From assembly GCA_964547645.1 (NCBI GenBank), contig CAZJOM010000004.1:37534-101533 (forward strand): a stretch of DNA of 64,000 nt, read 5' to 3'. The first letter of the stretch is position 1. The number at the start of each line of letters is the position of its first letter. Shown here in pieces: positions 59,384 through 64,000 of this stretch. A program made the translations under genes and the position numbers. The notes under the pieces are model-generated. The model was given only the letters and a program-made list of their open reading frames with translations, had not been told where the DNA came from and ran no database searches. This DNA comes from SZUA-430 sp964547645 (GTDB lineage Bacteria; Pseudomonadota; Alphaproteobacteria; Micropepsales; Micropepsaceae).

Positions 59384-59986
59384 TCATTTGTCGCGTGCGC
59401 GTTTGCGCGCTGCATCGAACATCAGCTGCAACACGAACGACGAAGCCTTGCCGGCCTCCTCGCCCGAAAACCCCCAATAGTCCTTCATGGTCTGCCACGC
59501 CGCGCCCGAATAGAGCAGCTGCGCCGTCGCCGTCACCCAGCGCGCTTCGTTCGCGGGCAGGTCCTTGACCGCCTCGGCCACCGCCTTGCGGATCGCGACC
59601 TTGCGCTTGTCGTTCACGCGCAGACGAAACTCCCGCCCCTGCGGCGTAGACCAGAACGCGCGCATCAGATTCTCATTGTCGTCGAAAGCAGGAAACACGC
59701 GCCGCGGCGCCGCGACGAGATCGCTCTCCGACTGCGGAAAGCTCGCCGTCCCGATCCGCGGATCGAGCGCATCCCAAAGCGCATCCAAGAGCTCGCCCTT
59801 GGACGCAAAGTGCCGATAGACGGTGCGCTCCTGCACCCCCGCCATCCGCGCAACCGCTGCGAATGTGATCTCGCCCAGTTCCTGATCGTGCATGAGCCGC
59901 TCCGCCGCGGCCAAGATGCGCCGCCGCGTCTCCGCCTTCTGCTCGTCGCGCAGCGGGCTTTCATACTTGGCCGTCGAACCAGTCAT
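59384..59986 (-). CDS. TetR/AcrR-family regulator
   Basis: 200 residues. N-terminal helix-turn-helix (about 20-65): ETRRRILAAAERLMHDQ then FAAVARMAGVQERTVYRHFASKGELLDAL. The C-terminal ligand domain is unlike known groups. It is divergent from a Nudix gene. A perfect 6+7+6 palindrome 32 bases upstream is a good autoregulatory operator candidate. Confidence 0.9.
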   Translation of the reverse strand: MTGSTAKYESPLRDEQKAETRRRILAAAERLMHDQELGEITFAAVARMAGVQERTVYRHFASKGELLDALWDALDPRIGTASFPQSESDLVAAPRRVFPAFDDNENLMRAFWSTPQGREFRLRVNDKRKVAIRKAVAEAVKDLPANEARWVTATAQLLYSGAAWQTMKDYWGFSGEEAGKASSFVLQLMFDAARKRARDK

Positions 59987-60017
59987 GCCGGGCTCTTAAT
60001 GTCACGAAACATTATTG

Positions 60018-60036
60018 ATGTCAGTATATATGACAT
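60018..60036. promoter_or_regulatory. Operator candidate for TetR
   Basis: ATGTCA-GTATATA-TGACAT, a perfect inverted repeat in an AT-rich patch. Another ATGTCA half-site lies 19 bases to the left (59999-60004, direct orientation). The TetR gene starts at 59986 on the minus strand, so binding would shut its promoter. Confidence 0.55.
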
Positions 60037-60187
60037 GAATTCGAGAAGGTCAAGTGAGCCCCCCGTGATCCCGGCCCCAACGTCCACACCGAAAAAGGGA
60101 GGCGCAATCGCAGAGGTGATCGGTCTCACTGATCTGGCGATCGTTCTGCCGCTGATCGCGTGCATCTGCTACCGATTGGAGCCGTAA
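60035..60187 (+). CDS. Possible 50-residue small protein
   Basis: Frame from ATG 60035, 50 residues: basic Ser/Pro-rich start (MNSRRSSEPPVIPAPTSTP) and a short hydrophobic end (LAIVLPLIACICYRLEP). The ATG lies inside the palindrome and has no good ribosome site, so support is weak. It could also be the leader of the Nudix gene. Confidence 0.25.
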   Translation: MNSRRSSEPPVIPAPTSTPKKGGAIAEVIGLTDLAIVLPLIACICYRLEP

Positions 60188-60219
60188 CCGCAGACGTTCC
60201 GCATGGCGCAGGAGGCAAG

Positions 60220-60657
60220 ATGCCCTCGTGGTTCGAAGATCGCATGTGGCTGGAATCGCCACGCCACATCGTGAGCGCGGCCGTTGTTGCGACCGACAAT
60301 GCCGGGCGACTGCTTCTCGTCCGCTCGCCGCGGCGCGGTTGGGAGATGCCGGGCGGTCAAGTCGAAATCGGCGAGTCGCTCGAAGCCGCCGCCAAGCGCG
60401 AGGTGATGGAAGAATGCGGCGTCGAAGTCGGCAACCTCAAACTCTGCGGCATCTTCCAATCGTTGGAGAAGAGCGTCGTCAACGCGCTGTTTCGCGGACG
60501 CTATCTTGCCGGCACGCCGCGCCCCAGCGACGAAGCGATCGAAGCCGGCTTCTTCGAGTTGGAGCAAGCGCTCGAAATGGTCACGCACGCCAACTTCCGC
60601 GACCGCATCCGCTTCACCCTCGACGAAGCCCGCCATCCGTTCTTCATCGCGTCGTGA
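60220..60657 (+). CDS. Nudix hydrolase
   Basis: 145 residues. A canonical Nudix box from Gly45 to Val68 (GGQVEIGESLEAAAKREVME then ECGV). Substrate unknown; small stand-alone Nudix proteins often hydrolyse damaged nucleotides. ATG 60220 has GGAGG directly upstream. Confidence 0.9.
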   Translation: MPSWFEDRMWLESPRHIVSAAVVATDNAGRLLLVRSPRRGWEMPGGQVEIGESLEAAAKREVMEECGVEVGNLKLCGIFQSLEKSVVNALFRGRYLAGTPRPSDEAIEAGFFELEQALEMVTHANFRDRIRFTLDEARHPFFIAS

Positions 60658-60737
60658 GCGGACCCTCACCGGCTCGATCCTCTTCGCGCTGATCACCTGG
60701 CCCTACGTCCCGAACCTCTTCGGCCAAGTGGATCCCT

Positions 60738-61079
60738 TCAACCCTCCCGCGGCACATGCCGCGCAAGATCCATCGCATCGTGCAGCACCCGCAGAACCTC
60801 GACGACGCGCTCATCGTCGTCGCGCGCGCGGCACAAGAGGAAGTGACGCCCCTTCGCGCCACGGCGTTTAACATGAAGCGTGAACAGCCCGGCGCCAATA
60901 TCGGCCCGCGCCTTCGCACCAGCGATCCCCGGCCCGCCGCTCAGCGCCTCGATCGCGGCCGACAGCGTTTGCGCATAGACTATCGCCTGCGCGACGCCGA
61001 ACTGCGCCGCCGTCCATGCAACGATCTCGCGAAAGTCGGCGTCCGCAGCCGCCGTCAGCCGCACCGACCAAGCGTTCAT
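60738..61079 (-). CDS. parE: RelE/ParE-family toxin
   Basis: 113 residues. ParE-like: opening WSVRLTAAADADFREIVAWTAAQFG, and later FTLHVKRRGAKGRHFLLCRA with the C-terminal VVEVLRVLHDAMDLARHV. ParE toxins act on DNA gyrase. It overlaps the antitoxin stop by ATGA, with the antitoxin first, the normal order. Confidence 0.88.
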   Translation of the reverse strand: MNAWSVRLTAAADADFREIVAWTAAQFGVAQAIVYAQTLSAAIEALSGGPGIAGAKARADIGAGLFTLHVKRRGAKGRHFLLCRARDDDERVVEVLRVLHDAMDLARHVPREG

Positions 61080-61375
61080 TTCGAAGACTTTGCGCGCACC
61101 TTCTTAGGCAACGCAGATCGGGTCAGCGACGCCAAGTGCCGCGCAAGCGCCGGCCCCTTCAACGTACGAAACCGCCCGGCCTCGATATCCGCAAGGCCGA
61201 CGGCAGCCGCATGGCGCAGCGCCTGCAACCGCGCCGCATCCTCCGCCTCGCGCGTCTCCACCAACCGAACCCCCTCGCGCAAAACCTCACTCGCATTCTG
61301 AAACCGCCCCGAGCGAACAAGCTCGTCGATCAGTTCAGCCTGACGGTCTGTCAAGACGACGTTGCGGGTGGGCAT
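61076..61375 (-). CDS. parD: ParD-family antitoxin
   Basis: 99 residues from ATG 61375. Ribbon-helix-helix N-terminus MPTRNVVLTDRQAELIDEL then RFQNASEVLREGVRL, typical ParD; the C-terminus binds the toxin. ParD also represses its own promoter; a TGGCATA-T-TATGCCA palindrome lies 23 bases upstream. The open frame extends to 61558 but GGGAGC precedes ATG 61375. Confidence 0.88.
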   Translation of the reverse strand: MPTRNVVLTDRQAELIDELVRSGRFQNASEVLREGVRLVETREAEDAARLQALRHAAAVGLADIEAGRFRTLKGPALARHLASLTRSALPKKVRAKSSK

Positions 61376-61397
61376 GGCGGGGCTCCCTGGGAAGAGT

Positions 61398-61412
61398 TGG
61401 CATATTATGCCA
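61398..61412. promoter_or_regulatory. ParD operator candidate
   Basis: Perfect 15-bp palindrome TGGCATA-T-TATGCCA in the leader of parD, overlapping a possible -10. This is where ParD-type repressors usually bind. Confidence 0.55.
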
Positions 61413-62045
61413 TTAGGCGACCACGAGCAAGCGGGGCTGGCTTGCACCAGGAGCGGTTGTTCGGTCTGTTGATCAATCTTTGACAAAGTCAACGCGCCGG
61501 CAGCCTGGAAGAGCCCCCTGCCGCCGCCCGGAACCTGTGTCAATGTCGTCGATGACAAACCTTACGTACATCTGTGCCCTGCAAGGACGATCAACCTAAA
61601 TATCATGGACGCCTCAGCATTTTCCGCTTGCATTCTCGCCCTCAGTGTTCCATATTTGTTCCAACACTTCCAGCCCCTCGGACAGGCCTGTGACGCTTTC
61701 TTTCGCTCCTCGCACCGCACCCGCGTCACAGGTCCTCGCGATCCTCGAAAGTCGCAAAACCCGCCGCATAGGGCCTAGCACCGCCCCCGTAACAAGTTGC
61801 ATCGATGTAGCGGCGAGTGACAGCATGATGGCACCAGGTCCCAAGCACCCTTGGCGGCGCAAAAGTAAGGTTTTTCGGCCTAACTCTCGGGTACATGGGG
61901 TTGTTCGCTCCATTTCGCCCGGGGCCCCCCCTCCCCAGGCCAGCGAAGGCTCGGTTATCCGGCGCCGAACGGCGGCCATTCGCGTTGACCCGGCCTCGCG
62001 CTAAATGGCACACGCGAAACTCTATCGCTCTCCAAGGACCCACCC
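61413..62045. other. Non-coding region between parDE and gshB (633 bp)
   Basis: No convincing gene. Frames at 61614-61979 (minus) and 61645-62004 (plus) exist but lack domains, ribosome sites and codon character. The region holds the second copy of the 23-bp repeat (61888-61930), GC-rich runs after it, and presumably the gshB promoter near its right end. The ParDE pair and this tract together look like an insertion between hemW/rsmI-type core genes and gshB. Confidence 0.7.
61888..61930. repeat. Dispersed repeat, copy 2 (23-bp identical core)
   Basis: Bases 61888-61910 are identical to 9074-9096. The core is followed by CCGGGG-CCCCCCC and CTCCCC, matching the G-run/C-run arrangement of copy 1 though not its exact bases. 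It lies in non-coding DNA. Confidence 0.8.
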
Positions 62046-63002
62046 ATGCCCCTAACCGTCGCCATCCAAATGGACCCGATCGACAAGATCGACATCGGCG
62101 GCGACTCGACGTTTGCCCTGGCGTTGGAGGCGCAGTCCCGCGGGCACAAGCTCTGGTACTACCTGCCCAAGCACCTGGCCCAACGCGACGGCAAGATTTC
62201 CACCCGCGCGCACACGCTCGCCGTTCGCAATGAGCGCGGCAACCATTTCACGTTAGGCGCGCCCGAAACCCTCGACCTCTCGACCGTCGATGTCGTGCTA
62301 CTGCGCCAGGACCCGCCGTTCGACATGGGCTATATCACCACGACCCACATGCTCGAACGACTGCCCAAAAGCGTGCTTGTGGTGAACGATCCCTATTGGG
62401 TCCGAAATTCGCCGGAGAAAGTCTTCGTCACCGAGTTCCCGGACCTCATGCCGCCCACGCTGATCACCAGCGATCCGGAAACCATCAAGGCTTTCCGGGC
62501 CGAGCACGGCGAGATCGTGATCAAGCCGCTCTACGGCAACGGCGGCTCCGGCGTCTTCCGCGTGCAGCCGGGCGACGAAAACCTGAACGCCATGATGGAG
62601 TTCTTCCACGCCTTCGTGCGCGAACCGATGATGGTGCAGCGCTACGAAGCCAAAGTCCGCCAAGGCGACAAGCGCATCATCCTGGTCGATGGTGAGCCCG
62701 TAGGCGCGATCAACCGCGTTCCCGCAAAGGGCGAGGCGCGCTCCAACATGCATGTCGGCGGCCGGCCGGAGAAAACCGAACTCACCGCGCGCGATAAGGA
62801 AATCTGCACCCGCATCGGGCCGGAGCTCAAACGCCGCGGCCTCATCTTCACCGGCATCGACGTGATCGGCGACTTCCTCACCGAAATCAACGTCACCTCG
62901 CCGACCGGCATCTGGGAGATCAAGCGCTTCTCCGGCACCGACATCGCCTCCCTCATCTGGACGGCCATCGAAAAGAAATTGCATGCGGAGCGTGGCCGCT
63001 AA
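62046..63002 (+). CDS. gshB: Glutathione synthetase
   Basis: 318 residues. ATP-grasp enzyme: MDPIDKIDIGGDSTFAL at the start, LRQDPPFDMGYITTTHML, KPLYGNGGSGVFRV (ATP loop), FTGIDVIGDFLTEINVTSPTG (metal/substrate). It joins gamma-glutamylcysteine and glycine. The 3' end overlaps the convergent protease gene by 4 bp. Position before comM is usual for Alphaproteobacteria. Confidence 0.96.
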   Translation: MPLTVAIQMDPIDKIDIGGDSTFALALEAQSRGHKLWYYLPKHLAQRDGKISTRAHTLAVRNERGNHFTLGAPETLDLSTVDVVLLRQDPPFDMGYITTTHMLERLPKSVLVVNDPYWVRNSPEKVFVTEFPDLMPPTLITSDPETIKAFRAEHGEIVIKPLYGNGGSGVFRVQPGDENLNAMMEFFHAFVREPMMVQRYEAKVRQGDKRIILVDGEPVGAINRVPAKGEARSNMHVGGRPEKTELTARDKEICTRIGPELKRRGLIFTGIDVIGDFLTEINVTSPTGIWEIKRFSGTDIASLIWTAIEKKLHAERGR

Positions 63003-63814
63003 TGCGCACCTGCGGGCAGGATGCGATCGATCCAAGCCGCAGCCTCCGACACGCGCGTGTACATTTCGTTGGCGCCATAGTGCCCCTCGCCGCGAGCGGT
63101 GTCATGAGCTTGGCTGCTCGATACGCCCGCAAGGCAGGCCCTTCCGTTTTGCGTGATGATCGCCGGGCCGCCGCTGTCGCCAGGGCCGGAAATTCCCTCA
63201 AGCGGCGTCGCCTTCCCCTCTGCGGGATCGTGGAACGCCCATCGCAACACGCCATCGCGCGCGCTCTCGACGCGGACGGTCGCACCTCTCAGGGCGCCGT
63301 CAGGATACTCCCGTGGACCGTCTCTGCCGTTACCGCCATATCCCGTGCCGAACAGCGTCGCCAGCAAACCTGCTTCCCCTGCCGTGCGGCACGGCGCAAC
63401 CGGATGCGCATCGCGCACGGGAGTCTGCAATTCAATCAGCGCGATGTCATGGGACGGGCTGCCATCCCATTGCGGATGCGTAACGATCCGTTCAACGGCA
63501 TATCCTCGCCCTTTGACAAAGACGAAGTGCTTGCGGAGCGCGCTTCCGGCCTTCTCCTGAAGATAGTCGGTCGCGTGTGCCGCCGTGACCACCCAGCGGG
63601 ACGCGATCAACGTGCCCATGCCGCTATAGAGCATCGGCGCCCCGTCGCCGTCGGCCGGCAGGGCGAGCTGCACGAGAAACTCACGGCCTTGCTCGCCGAG
63701 CTCGATATATCGCATCTGGGGGACATCATGGCGACCGATGATCGCCTGACAGGGTGCGGCCGCCATAAGCACGCCGCCTACGATGCCAGCCACCGTACCT
63801 CTCAAGTCACGCAT
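62999..63814 (-). CDS. Trypsin-like secreted serine protease
   Basis: 271 residues from ATG 63814. A signal peptide (about 1-24, ending PCQA) leads to a chymotrypsin fold with His80 (VVTAAHATDYL), Asp123 (SHDIALIEL) and Ser214 (GPGDSGGPA). No PDZ domain, so not DegP. The cysteines (about 142 and in GRACLAG) may form a disulfide. Predicted periplasmic or exported; substrate unknown. Divergent from comM across 122 bp. Confidence 0.9.
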   Translation of the reverse strand: MRDLRGTVAGIVGGVLMAAAPCQAIIGRHDVPQMRYIELGEQGREFLVQLALPADGDGAPMLYSGMGTLIASRWVVTAAHATDYLQEKAGSALRKHFVFVKGRGYAVERIVTHPQWDGSPSHDIALIELQTPVRDAHPVAPCRTAGEAGLLATLFGTGYGGNGRDGPREYPDGALRGATVRVESARDGVLRWAFHDPAEGKATPLEGISGPGDSGGPAIITQNGRACLAGVSSSQAHDTARGEGHYGANEMYTRVSEAAAWIDRILPAGAH

Positions 63815-63936
63815 CAAACTCTCGCCGCTTTGCTTGCGGTCACACTAGCGAGACCATGGAGCGACCGGCATCACAAGCTCGCGAAGGGAGAGGGGCCAAC
63901 TGGTCGTCCGAATCGAGCCGGGGCGCGGGGGCGCGC

Positions 63937-64000
63937 ATGACCGTCGCGCACATCTCGACCGTCGCCTTCGTCGGCATTGAGGCGCGCGAGATCGACGTGC
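63937..64000 (+). CDS. comM: ComM/YifB Mg-chelatase-like ATPase (5' fragment)
   Basis: Only the first 21 codons are in the window: MTVAHISTVAFVGIEAREID. This agrees with the YifB/ComM opening (VSTVAF-GIEA--VDV). ComM is a branch-migration helicase in natural transformation. The gene runs off the right edge. gshB beside yifB fits alphaproteobacterial order. Confidence 0.7.
   Translation, partial: MTVAHISTVAFVGIEAREIDV

Noticed and set aside
61614..61979. 121-codon minus-strand frame in the gap before gshB
   Set aside because: No ribosome site, no domain, translated repeat sequence included; treated as non-coding.
63909..63923. 15-base match (CGAATCGAGCCGGGG) to 9096-9110
   Set aside because: It is not part of the 23-bp identical core, and a 15-mer match is expected by chance a few times in 64 kb of GC-rich DNA.
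1..64000. Search for CRISPR arrays, prophage modules, secondary-metabolite genes and transposases
   Set aside because: No regularly spaced repeats, no phage structural or integrase genes, no NRPS/PKS signatures and no transposase were recognised in this window.

Overview
This is a GC-rich, gene-dense stretch of an alphaproteobacterial chromosome. The assignment rests on gene families and gene orders that recur in that class: rlmN beside an IalB-family gene, an ECF sigma/ChrR pair, a DUF2794 gene, acnA beside ccmABCD, hrcA-grpE divergent from rph-rdgB-hemW, and rsmI-yraN followed by gshB and comM/yifB. I cannot name the order or genus. Almost everything is housekeeping. Genes are packed with 1-8 bp overlaps (ATGA, GTGA, TGATG). 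I recognised no rRNA, tRNA, CRISPR array, prophage or complete insertion sequence.

Layout. 1-4.2 kb: 3' part missing rlmN, an IalB-like secreted protein, then an ECF sigma factor, its ChrR-type zinc anti-sigma factor and an Asparaginase_II-type L-asparaginase as three overlapping genes. 4.3-9.5 kb: quinone oxidoreductase, a nested palindromic repeat, a LysR regulator, then an accessory patch (AAA/DUF4143 ATPase behind a palindrome, a two-gene cassette ending in a Cys/His-finger HGG-like protein, a 23-bp repeat, and a DUF1232 gene). 9.6-23.4 kb: SDR, thioesterase, pterin dehydratase, metallopeptidase, RNA cyclic phosphodiesterase, aldo/keto reductase, a tesA-like esterase divergent from a YbbA/YbbP-like exporter, two tandem Bax-inhibitor-1 proteins, a TTC38-like TPR protein, DUF2794, an O-methyltransferase and a hydrolase. 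23.6-29 kb: SDR and a four-gene ABC operon of the GldA/GldF/GldG/DUF4340 kind. 29-36 kb: DUF1223, aconitase, enoyl-CoA hydratase and ccmABCD.

36-44.6 kb: MarR, Nudix, a lipoprotein/EI24 pair, adenosine kinase, a second copy of the palindromic element, hisE, then a zinc-type uptake operon: a 34-residue membrane peptide, ATPase with a His-rich tail, permease, binding protein, COG0523 GTPase and a WD40 protein. 44.6-50.8 kb: dnaJ, dnaK, two unknown envelope proteins, grpE and hrcA. 50.9-57.5 kb: rph, rdgB carrying an in-frame palindromic insertion, hemW, an LpoA-like lipoprotein divergent from rsmI-yraN-BON-SirB1. 57.6-64 kb: two unknown membrane proteins, a TetR unit, Nudix, a ParDE toxin-antitoxin pair, about 0.67 kb of non-coding DNA with the second copy of the 23-bp repeat, gshB, a trypsin-like protease and the first codons of comM.

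The least expected observations are sequence structure: an open-frame palindromic element inside rdgB, a dispersed nested hairpin whose inner hairpin differs between copies, a terminator whose 3' arm holds the Shine-Dalgarno of the next gene, and a 23-bp repeat at which a small accessory gene appears to have lost its natural end. The most promising functional unit is the zinc-type operon with its uncharacterised WD40 partner and leader peptide.
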